This document shows positions 53,725 to 62,900 of a DNA stretch of 64,000 nt, piece by piece. The stretch is taken from positions 1 to 64,000 of the forward strand of contig JAJDEP010000006.1 of NCBI GenBank assembly GCA_029259715.1. Direction: 5' to 3'. How positions within the stretch are numbered: the first letter of the stretch is position 1; each line of letters begins with the position of its first letter. The notes beneath the pieces were generated by a model. That model saw only the letters and a program-made list of their open reading frames with translations. It did no database searches and was not told the DNA's origin. A program made the translations under genes and the position numbers. Source of the stretch: Planctomycetota bacterium (lineage in GTDB: Bacteria > Planctomycetota > B15-G4).

Positions 53725-54552
53725 TTGCCCGATCCAGCCACGCCCGAGCCGGTCACCTATTCGGAATACCTGCACGTGGCCGACCTGCTCGAGCACCAGG
53801 TCCCGCTGACCAAGCCCCCTGTCCACGATGAGATGCAGTTCATCGTCGTGCACCAGGTCTACGAGCTGTGGTTCCGCCTGCTGCTCCACGAGATGGACGA
53901 GATCCTGCGTCTCGTGGCCGCGGGCAGCGACGCCGACCTGCGCGGGGCCACGCGCCTGTGCCGCCGCATCCAGCGCATCATGGACGTGCTGATCAAGCAG
54001 ATCCACGTGCTCGAGTCGATGCGCCCGGCCGACTTCCTGCTCTTCCGCCGCCTGCTCAACCCGGCCAGCGGCTTCCAGAGCGTGCAGTTCCGTGAGTTCG
54101 AGTGCGTGCTCGGCCTGAAGGACACGACCATGGCCGGCTACGCCGAGGGCGACCCGCGCTCCGACATCCTGCAGCGCCGCCTCGGCGAACCCAGCCTGTC
54201 CGACCTGATGTACGTCGTGCTGAAGAACCGCGGCCTCGACATCGTGGCGCCCGGCCCCGACCGCACCGACGCCGAGGCCCATAGCACCTTGCAGGCGTTG
54301 AAGGCCGTCTACGATTCCCCCGACGATCACCCGCTGCTCTACGACCTGTGCGAGGCCGCGGTCGAGATCGACGAGCAGGTGATCCTGTGGCGCCGCCACC
54401 ACGTGATGATGGTCGAGCGCCAGATCGGCGACAAGCGCGGCACGGGCGCCACCAACACCGGCGCCCTCGACGGCATCCGCTACCTGCAGACCACGCTGAG
54501 CCGTCGCGCCTTCCCCGACCTGTGGAACGTCCGCACGCTGCTCGAGGACTGA
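53725..54552 (+). CDS. kynA: Tryptophan 2,3-dioxygenase
   Basis: 275 aa, TTG start behind GAGG (8 nt). The diagnostic heme-dioxygenase motifs are present: 'FIVVHQVYELWFRLLLHE' (distal His43), 'SGFQSVQFREFECVLG', and 'RRHHVMMVERQIGDKRGTGATNTG' with the proximal heme His at about 225-226 and the substrate-carboxylate loop GTG. Length fits bacterial TDO (about 280). It opens the indole ring to N-formylkynurenine, the first step of the pathway. Its stop overlaps the CoA ligase ATG (TGATG). Confidence 0.95.
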   Translation: MPDPATPEPVTYSEYLHVADLLEHQVPLTKPPVHDEMQFIVVHQVYELWFRLLLHEMDEILRLVAAGSDADLRGATRLCRRIQRIMDVLIKQIHVLESMRPADFLLFRRLLNPASGFQSVQFREFECVLGLKDTTMAGYAEGDPRSDILQRRLGEPSLSDLMYVVLKNRGLDIVAPGPDRTDAEAHSTLQALKAVYDSPDDHPLLYDLCEAAVEIDEQVILWRRHHVMMVERQIGDKRGTGATNTGALDGIRYLQTTLSRRAFPDLWNVRTLLED

Positions 54553-56174
54553 TGAAGACGTTCGACGCCACCGACGTCCCCGAGCGCAGCAACCTCGCCC
54601 GCTACCTGCTCGACAGCAACCTCGAGGCCGGTCGCGGCGACAAGATCGCCCTGCGTTGGCGCGACGAGGAGCACAGCTACACCTCGCTGCACGACTCGGC
54701 CGGTCGGCTGGCCCGGGCCCTGGTCGACCTCGGCCTGCGCCGCGAGGAGCGGGTGCTCATCGCCCTCACCGACCGCCCGGAGTTCAGCCACGCCTTCTTC
54801 GCGGTGCTCAACGCCGGCGCCGTGTTCCTGTGCGTGAACACGCTGCTCACCGAGGAGGACTACGACTACTATCTCGGCTACTCGCGCGCTTCGGTGGCCA
54901 TCGTCGACGCGACCATCGCGCCGCTCTTCGCCAAGCTCGCGGAACGTCACGACGGGCTACGGAACGTCGTCGTCGTGGGCGGCGATGCCAGCACGGCGCG
55001 CCCCGAGCGGGCCACGGGCCAGCACGCCCTGTCCGAGCTCATCGAGCAGGCGCCGGGGCCGCTGGCCGCCGTCGACACCCACAAGCACGACCTCTCGGGC
55101 TGGCTGTTCACCTCCGGGAGCACCGGCCACCCCAAGGCCGTGGTTCACTTCCACGAGGACTGGATCTACTCCATCGAGAACTACGCCAAGGGCGTGCTCG
55201 GCATCCGCGAGAGCGACGTCACCGCCTCGGTGCCCAAGCTGTTCTTCGGCTACGCCACCGGCAACAACCTCATGTTCCCCTTCGCGGTGGGCGGCTCGGC
55301 CGTGCTCTTCGACGAACGCTCGACGCCCGAGCGCATGTTCGACATCGTGAAACGCTACCACCCCACCATGCTCACCTCGGTGCCCACCATGATCGGGCGC
55401 ATGCTCGACATCGACGCGGCCGCCCAGGCCGCCGGCGGGCCGGGCCACGACCTCTCGAGCGTGCGCCTCGTCACGTCCGCCGGCGAGAAGCTGCCCGACC
55501 CGTTGCACCAGCGCTGGCTCGACCGCTTCGGCATCGAGATCCTCGACGGCATCGGCGCGGCGGAACTGTTCCACGTCTACATCTCGAACCGGCCCGGGGC
55601 CGTGCGCTTCGGCAGCCTCGGGCAGGCCGTGCCCGGCTACGACTGCCAGGTGGTCGACGCCGAGGGGCGCGAGCTGCCCCGCGGCGAGTCGGGCCGCCTC
55701 TTCGTGCGCGGCGAGTCGGCCGGGCTGTGTTACTGGCTCGACCACGAGAAGAGCAAGGCCACCTTCGCCGGCGACCTGGTCATGACCGGCGACCTGTTCC
55801 GCCAGGACGACGACGGCTACTTCTTCTACGAAGGCCGGGCCGACGAGCTGCTGAAAGTCGGCGGCGTGTGGGTCGCGCCGCACCAGATCGAGGAGTGCCT
55901 GCTGTCCCACGACGCCGTGGAGCAGGCCGCCGTGGTGGGCTGGCGCGACGACGACGCCCTGGTGAAGCCCAAGGCCTTCGTGGTGCCAGTTTCCGGCCGC
56001 CAGGGGAACGACGCACTGAGCGCCGAGCTCAAGCAGTGGTGCAAGGACCAGCTCGCGCCCTACAAGTTCCCGCGCTTCTTCGAGTACGTCGACGACCTGC
56101 CCAAGAACGACCGCGGCAAGGTGAACCGCAAGGCGCTCAAGGCGCGCCAGGCGTCCGAAGGCACCACGGCATGA
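54552..56174 (+). CDS. Benzoate/2-aminobenzoate-type CoA ligase
   Basis: 540 aa AMP-forming ligase. 'LFTSGSTGHPKAVVHFH' is the phosphate loop; 'KLFFGYATGNNLMFPFAVGGSAVLFDE' and 'GIGAAELFHVYISNRPG' are hallmark segments of the benzoate-CoA ligase family; 'VMTGDLFRQDDDGYFFYEGRADELLKVGG' and 'NDRGKVNRKAL' with the catalytic Lys complete it. In this operon the likely substrate is anthranilate, giving 2-aminobenzoyl-CoA as known in Azoarcus-type aerobic pathways. Benzoate itself cannot be excluded. It overlaps both neighbours (TGATG and ATGA). Confidence 0.85.
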   Translation: MKTFDATDVPERSNLARYLLDSNLEAGRGDKIALRWRDEEHSYTSLHDSAGRLARALVDLGLRREERVLIALTDRPEFSHAFFAVLNAGAVFLCVNTLLTEEDYDYYLGYSRASVAIVDATIAPLFAKLAERHDGLRNVVVVGGDASTARPERATGQHALSELIEQAPGPLAAVDTHKHDLSGWLFTSGSTGHPKAVVHFHEDWIYSIENYAKGVLGIRESDVTASVPKLFFGYATGNNLMFPFAVGGSAVLFDERSTPERMFDIVKRYHPTMLTSVPTMIGRMLDIDAAAQAAGGPGHDLSSVRLVTSAGEKLPDPLHQRWLDRFGIEILDGIGAAELFHVYISNRPGAVRFGSLGQAVPGYDCQVVDAEGRELPRGESGRLFVRGESAGLCYWLDHEKSKATFAGDLVMTGDLFRQDDDGYFFYEGRADELLKVGGVWVAPHQIEECLLSHDAVEQAAVVGWRDDDALVKPKAFVVPVSGRQGNDALSAELKQWCKDQLAPYKFPRFFEYVDDLPKNDRGKVNRKALKARQASEGTTA

Positions 56175-56911
56175 CCGACCTCGCCAAGCTGTCATGGCCG
56201 AGCGTGCAGGCCCTGCTCTCGGAGGGCTGCGCAGCGATCCTCCCGGTGGGCGCCATCGAGGCCCACGGCCCGCACCTGCCCCTCGACACCGACGTGACCA
56301 TCGCCATGGGCATGGCCCGCCGCGCCGCCGCCCGCCTCGAGTCCGACGGCAAGGCCTGCGTGGTGCTGCCGCCCGTGGTCTTCGTCGTGGCCGACTACGC
56401 CGCGGAGTTCCCGGGCACGCTCTCGATCAGCGCCGCGGCGTCCACGGCCCACGTGCGCGACGTGCTCGTCGCGGCCGCGGGCACCGGCTTCGCGCCCCTG
56501 GCCGTGGCCAACGGGCACCTTGACCCGGCCCACATCGCCAGCCTCGACGACGCTGTCACGCAGGCCGTCACGATCAGCGGCCAGCCCATCGCCTTCCCCA
56601 ACGTGACCCGGCGCAAGCTGGCCGAGCGCCTCACGCCCGAGTTCCAGAGCGGGGCCTGCCACGCCGGTTGCTACGAGACCTCGCTCGTGCTGGCCGACGA
56701 CCCCGACGCCGTCGATGACGCAGCCCGCGCCGCCCTGCCCCCCGTCGACATCAGTCTGGTCGACGTGATCCGCGCCGGGAAGACCACCTTCAGCGAAGGC
56801 GGTGGCACCCAGGCCTACTTCGGCCGTCCGGCCGACGCCACCGCCGAAGAGGGCCAGGCCACCTTCGCCGTGCTCGCCGACATCCTGGTCGAGGCCATGG
56901 ACGCGGTCTGA
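56171..56911 (+). CDS. Creatininase-family amidohydrolase (possible kynurenine formamidase)
   Basis: 246 aa. 'ILPVGAIEAHGPHLPLDTDVTIA' carries the metal-binding Glu/His/Asp set of creatininase-family proteins; 'AVANGHLDPAHI' and 'CHAGCYETSLVLADDPD' supply further ligands, including the conserved Glu. The family includes creatininase, MftE and the archaeal formamide hydrolase ArfB. Because the operon has a dioxygenase and a kynureninase but no other formamidase, hydrolysis of N-formylkynurenine is a good inference. The usual 'NGHGGN' reads 'NGHLDP', a deviation that may alter specificity. Confidence 0.75.
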   Translation: MTDLAKLSWPSVQALLSEGCAAILPVGAIEAHGPHLPLDTDVTIAMGMARRAAARLESDGKACVVLPPVVFVVADYAAEFPGTLSISAAASTAHVRDVLVAAAGTGFAPLAVANGHLDPAHIASLDDAVTQAVTISGQPIAFPNVTRRKLAERLTPEFQSGACHAGCYETSLVLADDPDAVDDAARAALPPVDISLVDVIRAGKTTFSEGGGTQAYFGRPADATAEEGQATFAVLADILVEAMDAV

Positions 56912-56919
56912 GCCCGCCC

Positions 56920-56958
56920 GGCGCAGGGCATGCGCCCGGCCCGAGGAGCGCGCTCCTC
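56920..56958. terminator. Bidirectional terminator between convergent genes
   Basis: Two palindromes in a 46-nt gap: GGCGCA-GGGCA-TGCGCC (56920-56936) and the perfect 16-nt GAGGAGCGCGCTCCTC (56943-56958), which touches the glgC stop codon. Both are symmetric and could stop transcription from either side. Confidence 0.5.
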
Positions 56959-58235
56959 TAGATCACCGTGTCGTCCGGCACCGTGGCGCCCTTGGGGATG
57001 ATCACGATGCCGTCGCGGATGTAGTGGAAGGTGCCGTCTTCCTCGTCGAGGCCGCGCTCGTTGACGATGGCGACGTTGCGGCCGATGCGCGCGTCCTTGT
57101 CGAGGATGGCGCGGCGGATGACCGTGTTCTCGCCGATGCCGAGGGGCGGGATGCCGCGCTGCTCGTCGGCCACGCGCTCGGTCTCGGTCTGGTAGTCGTC
57201 GTTGCCCATCACCAGCGCGCCGTCGAGTTCGACCCCGTTGTTGATGATCGAGCGGATGCCGATGACCGAGTCCTTGATGGTGGCCTTGCCGATGATCGAG
57301 CCCTCGGCGACCAGCGACTCGGTGACCTGCGCGTGGTTGAGGCGCGTGGCGGAGAGGTAGCGCGGGCGCGTGTAGAGCGGGAACTCCGGATCGTAGAGCG
57401 CGAACTGCCCGGCCCGGGTGAGCGCGATGTTGGCGCGGTAGAAGGCCGAGATGGTGCCGATGTCCTCCCAGTAGCCCTGGAAGAAGTGCGCGCCGACGCG
57501 ATAGGTGTCGAGGCCGGCGGGGATGATCTCCTTGCCGAAGTCGTGGGCGTCGGGCTGGGCGTTGAGCGACTCGACCAGCACCTCGGGCGAGAAGATGTAG
57601 ATGCCCATGGACGCCAGGAAGGGCGCACCGGGCGGGCCGCTGCCGGCCACGGGCGCGCTCGGGTCGACGCGCATGGCCTCCAGCGCGCCGCCGGTGGGCT
57701 TCTCGGCGAAGCGCGTCACCAGCCCGTCGTCGCCCACGTGCAGCAGGCCGAACGACGAGGCCTCCGACTCCATCTGCGGGCAGGCCGCGATGGTGATGTC
57801 GGCGCGCAGTTCGACGTGCCGCTTGAGGAAGGCGGCGTAGTTCATGCGGTAGAGGTGGTCGCCGGCCAGGATCAGCACGTTGCGCGTGCGCTTGTCGAGC
57901 ACGTGATGCAGGGAACGGCGCACGGCGTCGGCCGTGCCCTGGAACCAGTCGCGGTTGCCGAAGGTCTGCTCGGCCGCCAGCACCTCGACGCCGCCGTGGG
58001 CGCCCAGGGCGCCGAAGTTGTAGGTGCGGGTGATGTGCCCGTTGAGCGACGCGCTGTTGAACTGGGTCAGCACGTAGATGCGCATCAGTCCCGAGTTGAT
58101 GCAGTTCGAGAGCGGGATGTCGATCAGTCGCGCCCGCCCGGCCACCGGCACCGCCGGCTTGGCCCGATCACGGGTCAGCGGGAACAGTCGCGAGCCCTGT
58201 CCGCCCCCCATGATGATCGCGACGGTGTCCTTCAT
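56958..58235 (-). CDS. glgC: Glucose-1-phosphate adenylyltransferase GlgC
   Basis: 425 aa. 'IIMGGGQGSRLFPLTRDRAKPAVPVAGRARLIDIPLSNCINSG' is the nucleotidyl-transferase signature (GGGxGxRLxPLT...KPAVP); 'LAGDHLYRMNY' carries the catalytic Asp; 'SMGIYIFSPEVL' and a left-handed beta-helix ('SLVAEGSIIGKATIKDSVIG', 'GENTVIRRAILDKDARIG') follow. It makes ADP-glucose, the glycogen precursor. TAGACT with extended TG sits 6 nt before the ATG, a likely leaderless start. It is separated from glgX-glgB by 15 kb. Confidence 0.95.
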   Translation of the reverse strand: MKDTVAIIMGGGQGSRLFPLTRDRAKPAVPVAGRARLIDIPLSNCINSGLMRIYVLTQFNSASLNGHITRTYNFGALGAHGGVEVLAAEQTFGNRDWFQGTADAVRRSLHHVLDKRTRNVLILAGDHLYRMNYAAFLKRHVELRADITIAACPQMESEASSFGLLHVGDDGLVTRFAEKPTGGALEAMRVDPSAPVAGSGPPGAPFLASMGIYIFSPEVLVESLNAQPDAHDFGKEIIPAGLDTYRVGAHFFQGYWEDIGTISAFYRANIALTRAGQFALYDPEFPLYTRPRYLSATRLNHAQVTESLVAEGSIIGKATIKDSVIGIRSIINNGVELDGALVMGNDDYQTETERVADEQRGIPPLGIGENTVIRRAILDKDARIGRNVAIVNERGLDEEDGTFHYIRDGIVIIPKGATVPDDTVI

Positions 58236-58241
58236 CGCCGC

Positions 58242-58247
58242 AGTCTA
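58242..58247 (-). promoter_or_regulatory. TAGACT box of leaderless glgC
   Basis: On the minus strand TGGTAGACT (extended -10) is followed by GCGGCG and the ATG at 58235. Confidence 0.45.
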
Positions 58248-58355
58248 CCAGTCCGCCCCCTCGGCAGTGCTAACCGGCGACCCGGGTCGGCCGTCGTACA
58301 CGGCGGATCCGCCCGGCGAGGTCGCGCCGCGGTCCCGTCCCGCGTCGCGACCGGA

Positions 58356-59462
58356 CTAATCGATCCAGTCGGCGACGAAGACGTTGGTGTCGTAGGGCGC
58401 CCCGTTGAAGCGGTTCGAGGCGAAGGCGAGGCGCCTCCCGCTCCAGCTGAACATGGGGAAGCCGTCGAACGACTCGTCGTTGTGGGTGATGCGCTCGACC
58501 GCCAGGGTCTCGAGGTCGACCCGGAAGATGTCGAACACCCGACCGCTCTCCATGTGATGGTTGCTGCTGAAGAGCACCGCCCCACCGTCGGGCGTGAAGT
58601 AGGGCCCGAAGTTGGCCTTGCCGTTGTTCGTGACCTGACGGGCGTTGCTGCCGTCGGCGTCGGCCACGAAGATTTCGAGCTTGCTCGGACGCACGAGTCC
58701 CTGAGCCAGCAGCGCGAAGTAGGCGGCCTGCTCCTCGGGATCGTCGAAGCGGCTGGCGCGCCAGCAGATCATGGTCCCGTCGGCGCTGTAGAAGCCGCCG
58801 CCGTCGTAGCCGGGCGCGTCCGTGAGCTGCACCAGGTCGCTGCCGTCGGAACGCATCGACCACAGCTCGAGGTCGCCGCTGCGCGTCGACGTGAACAGGA
58901 TGCGCCCGTCGGTGGCCCGCACCGTTCCCTCGGCGTCGTAGCCGGGCGAGTTGGTGATGTTGCGCCGGTCGGAGCCGTCGCGTTCGCTGGTGTAGATCTC
59001 GTAGCCGTCGTAGAGGGGCCAGACGTAGCCGGCGCTGCGGTCGGGTTCGGGCGGACACTCGGGGCCGGCCTCATGCGTCGACGCATACAGGATGCGGTCG
59101 CTGTCCTGCAGGAAGTAGGCGCAGGTGGTGCGCCCCTCGGTGGTGACCTGCGTCGTCTCGCCGCTCTCCACGTCCATGATGAAGATCTGGTCGCAGGTGT
59201 CGGCGTTGCCCGCGGCGCCCTCGCGCAGCGACTGCAGGATCAGGAAGCGGTCGTCGAACGACCAGTAGGCCTCGGCGTTCTGCCCGCCGAAGGTGAGCTG
59301 GCGCACGCCGGTCAGATGCGACTCGCCCGGCAGGGTCCGGTCGGGGGCGTCGGGCAGCGGCGCGGGGGGCGCCGCCACGACCGCCACGATGCCCGTGCAA
59401 CCCGCCAGCAGCGCGGACAGGCCGAGGGCCACGGCGCGCGCCCTCCCGAGTGCCGCGCTCAA
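58356..59462 (-). CDS. TolB/WD40-like beta-propeller lipoprotein
   Basis: 368 aa from a TTG at 59462, which overlaps the ferredoxin stop (TTGA). Signal 'AVALGLSALLAGC' gives a lipobox Cys at residue 22. The mature part has five or six PD40/TolB-type blades ('VRQLTFGGQNAEAYWSFDDRFLILQS', 'ITNSPGYDAEGTVRATDGRILFTSTRSGDLELW', 'QVTNNGKANFGPYFTPDGGAVLFSSN'). Probably a periplasmic or outer-membrane propeller; role unknown, possibly scaffold or sensor. Not TolB itself, since no tol/pal genes are near. Confidence 0.8.
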   Translation of the reverse strand: MSAALGRARAVALGLSALLAGCTGIVAVVAAPPAPLPDAPDRTLPGESHLTGVRQLTFGGQNAEAYWSFDDRFLILQSLREGAAGNADTCDQIFIMDVESGETTQVTTEGRTTCAYFLQDSDRILYASTHEAGPECPPEPDRSAGYVWPLYDGYEIYTSERDGSDRRNITNSPGYDAEGTVRATDGRILFTSTRSGDLELWSMRSDGSDLVQLTDAPGYDGGGFYSADGTMICWRASRFDDPEEQAAYFALLAQGLVRPSKLEIFVADADGSNARQVTNNGKANFGPYFTPDGGAVLFSSNHHMESGRVFDIFRVDLETLAVERITHNDESFDGFPMFSWSGRRLAFASNRFNGAPYDTNVFVADWID

Positions 59463-59905
59463 TTCTTGGTCCCGGAGCCCGAGGGCCCCGAACCCACCTC
59501 GGGACCGTCGACGGGATCGAGGTCGAGGTTGGCCACCTGCCAGCTGCGCATGGGCCGGCCCGAATAGAAGCCGTGGCTGCGCCAGGCGGGCTTCATGTCC
59601 GGATTGGTGGTGACGATCACGTCGCCCTGCACGTGGGCCTGGCACGAGAGGCGCACGAGCTGCGTGTCATGCTTCAGCTTCTTGAGGTACTTCTGCTCGC
59701 GCTTGGACGCGGGCGCGAGCACCTCCGCCTCGTCGACCTCCACGGCGCAGGTGCCGCAGAAGCCCTTGCCCCGGCACGAGAGCAGCCCGCCCAGTGCCGG
59801 GTAGGGATCGATGCCGGCGTCGAGGCAGGCCTGGCGCAGGTTCGTCCCCGTGGCGACGCGCACGGTGACGTCCTCTTTGCGGAAGTGAACGCGGTGTGTG
59901 GCCAT
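59459..59905 (-). CDS. Adrenodoxin-type [2Fe-2S] ferredoxin
   Basis: 148 aa. Cluster Cys at 44, 50 and 53 (CX5CX2C in 'SCRGKGFCGTC') and 88 ('LSCQAHV'), the vertebrate/adrenodoxin-type pattern. The C-terminal 50 residues are an extension with no recognised fold ('FYSGRPMRSWQVANLDLDPV'). It transfers electrons to an unknown partner. The start at 59905 is favoured by TAACTT 10 nt upstream and by the family start. It overlaps the propeller lipoprotein gene by 4 nt. Confidence 0.85.
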   Translation of the reverse strand: MATHRVHFRKEDVTVRVATGTNLRQACLDAGIDPYPALGGLLSCRGKGFCGTCAVEVDEAEVLAPASKREQKYLKKLKHDTQLVRLSCQAHVQGDVIVTTNPDMKPAWRSHGFYSGRPMRSWQVANLDLDPVDGPEVGSGPSGSGTKN

Positions 59906-59915
59906 GATCGAGGCG

Positions 59916-59921
59916 AAGTTA
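59916..59921 (-). promoter_or_regulatory. TAACTT box before the ferredoxin gene
   Basis: On the minus strand TAACTT ends 10 nt before the ATG at 59905; no Shine-Dalgarno is seen between. Confidence 0.35.
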
Positions 59922-59940
59922 GCGGGGCCCCCGGGCAGGG

Positions 59941-62900
59941 TCAACGATCCGGGGCAATGGGCCGCAGCAACGGGGTCGGCTCCTCCTCCTCATCCGAGCC
60001 CGCGGCCCGAACCATCCCGGCGAAGCGCAGGCGCCCCCGCTCGAGCTCGTCGATGCGCCCGCATTCGGCCGCGAAGCGCTCGAAGTCGGCCGCCGCGATG
60101 ATCCCGGCCGGCAGGATCAGCTCCCGTCGGATGACCCACTCCGTGCCACCGGCCCGGCCGTCGGAGGCCCGGCCGCCGGAGGCCGAGGACGGCTCGACCC
60201 GTGGATCCGCCGAGGGCTCAGGCGAGGGCCCGTCGGGCGTCTCGGAGGTCACCGCCAGGGTGTAGGTCCCGCCGCCCTGCAGCGCGATCTCCACGCTTTG
60301 CGGGTGCTCGATGAGGGTCAGGCCCGGCTCCAACCGCAGCCGCGTGCGGGTCGCGATCAGGAAGGGCTGGCCCAGGCGGAAGTCGAGGTGCCGCGTGCCC
60401 TCGCCGGCGAAGCGCGCCGCGAGATCCATGGCCGGGAGCGGCAGGGCGCAAGCGCCGTCGGCGTCGAGCAGCCGCGGCAGCGGACCGCTCACCCGCAGGC
60501 TCACGGGCGCGTCCGGGTCGTCGAGGCCCACGAACTCGAAGTCCTCGACGTCCATGGCGGGCGCCACCTGGGCGGTCATGCCCGACGCCATCCACGGGCG
60601 CTGGGCCGCCGGCACCTCGTTGAAGGTCTCCTTGGGCAGGAAGGCCGTGGGGCCGGTCCACCCCACCTCGATCTCGCCGCGGGCGTCGCCGGTGCGAGCG
60701 ATCGTCCAGTCGGCTGTGTAACGCCCGCCCGACCGCTCCGTCATCTCCATCGTCGGCAGCGTGAGGAACTCGCCGGTGTCGACCACCAGGGCGGGCGCGC
60801 CGGGCGACTCGTCGAGCACGGTTCCGTAAGGCAGGTACTTTGCCTGGCGCGGGCTCAGGTCGCACCAGACCGCGGGCCCGTCGTCGGGACGCACACGCAC
60901 CAACAGCTTGCCCGCCCAGTAGTCGGCGGTGACGAACGACGGATCGGGTTCGGGGTCCACCGACGGCTCGAAGCGCCGGGCCCACACCACGTCGTGGGGG
61001 ATGCCCACCGCCTCCAGCAGCGACGCGAAGAACACCGTGCCGTTGCCCTCGCGCATGAGCAGGGCGTGGGCCGCCGGCGAGGGGAAGGGGAAGCGCTGGT
61101 CGAGGCCGGCGTTGACGAAGGCGTACAGCGCGCGGGCCTGTGCCTCGTGGCCCTGCGCGTCGGCGCTGGCCGCCTGGGCCGCCGTGCGCAGCTCGTTCGT
61201 CAACCACCGCACCGTGGCCACGCGGCTGCGCAGCTCGTCGACCACCGACGCCATCGACTGGTCGTTGCCGAACTCCACCCCCGGCAGATACCACTCGGGC
61301 GGAGGGCTGTAGGGGTCGACCCGCACCCGCGAGACATCGCGGGCCTCGTACACGTGCACCCAGCGGTCGCCCGCGTCGATCACCTCGTGGCTGACGACGG
61401 GCGCCCCGGGCAGGCGCTTCCCGTCGAGACTGTGCTCGACGAGGCGCAGCTCCAGCGCCTTGGGCAGCGAGACCACGTAGCGGCTCACCGAGAAGGGCTC
61501 GTTGGACGAGGCGAAGTTCCAGCGGCCCAGGCGGACCACGCCGTCGCGGGGAGCCGGCGAGAAGCGGCGCGTGATCGTCTCGACGAAGTCGCCCGGCTGG
61601 AGCAGCGGCATGACGTAGTTGCCGGTGCGCACCGGTTCGTAGACGCCCGAACCGTCGCCCTTGATCGTGCGCACGGCCAGCACGTCGCCCTGCAGCTGCT
61701 GGGTGCCCAGGCGCTCGCAGGCATCGAGGTCGCGCAGGTGGTAGATGTCGTGGGTGACCGTCTCGAAGGCGCCGTCGGAGAAGACCTCCACCACGCCCTC
61801 GTCGAGGACGCGCACCACCGACTCGTTCCACCGGTCGCGGTCGCTGTCGTAGGCCGCGAGGACATCGTCGGAGTCCAGGCCGTAGCGAGCGGCGAGGGAC
61901 TCGTCGTCGCCGGCCGCGGCGAGGCGGTCGCGCAGATCGCGCCGGGACGGCGCCCGCGCCAGGGCCTCGCGCAGCGCCGACGTCTCCGCCGCGGCGTCCC
62001 CGAAGCCGTCGAGGGCCAGACGCGCCACGTCGGCCCGCAGGGCCCACGGGTCGGCCCAGGCCGGATGGCGCTGCGCCAGCACGGCGAGCTGGGCCCGGGC
62101 CTCGTCGTACTTGCCCAGCTCCAGCAACAGGCCCGCCAGAGTCCGCTCGCCCGTCCCGTGCCGCGTGATCGACTCGCGCATCAGGTCCTGGGCCCGTTCG
62201 ATGTCGCCCAACTGGAGCCAGCGCCGCGACAGGTTGCTCAGGCGCGAAGCCGTGCGCCCGTGCAACGCCATGAGCTGCTCGTGGGCTTGCGCCGTCCAGC
62301 TGGGACGGCCGTTGCCCTCGTGCACGGCCGCGAAGGCCGCGATCACGTCCGCGGCGTCCGGCGCCTCCTCGAAGGCCCGCTTGATGGTCTCTTCGGCCTC
62401 GAAGTCCATGTCCATGCGGCGGTACACCGAAGCCAACCCCAGCCGCCGGCGCCAGTGGGCCTCGCGCCCCCACCCGCCGTCCGCCGGCCGCTCCCGCTGC
62501 AGCAGCGCGATGGCCTCTTCCTCGCGATCCTCGGAGGCCAGGATCTCGGCCACGAACAGGCCGGCCGAGAGGTGGTCGGGGTCGTCGGCGAGGATCGCCT
62601 CGGCCAGTTCCCGCGCGCGACCCCGGCGCCACACGTCCGGCAGGTGCCAGGCCTCCTGGATGCCCAGCGCCAGGTGCATGCGCACGCCGTTGTCGTCGGG
62701 CAGCAACGTCGACGCCTGCTCGAGCTTGGCCACGCCCTCGTGATGCAGGTTGTTGCGAATGTCGAGGACGCCGGCCAGCGCCAAGGCGTAGGGGCCCCGC
62801 GCGGGGTCGCCCTCGAGCGCAGCGAGCACGGAGCGCGCTTCACGCGGCGCCGTCATCGTCGCGGGATCGCCGAGCTCGGGGATGTCCTCACCCTTCCGGA

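Noticed and set aside
53641..56940. Shared intergenic repeat family (GGCGCAGG-CATGC ... CGGCCCGAGG) at 53641 and 56920, possibly related to 1-130
   Set aside because: Similarity is short and gapped and could reflect GC-rich palindromes by chance; not strong enough to call a repeat family.
58356..59462. TolB of the Tol-Pal system
   Set aside because: Propeller blades are TolB-like but there is a lipobox and no tol/pal genes are near.
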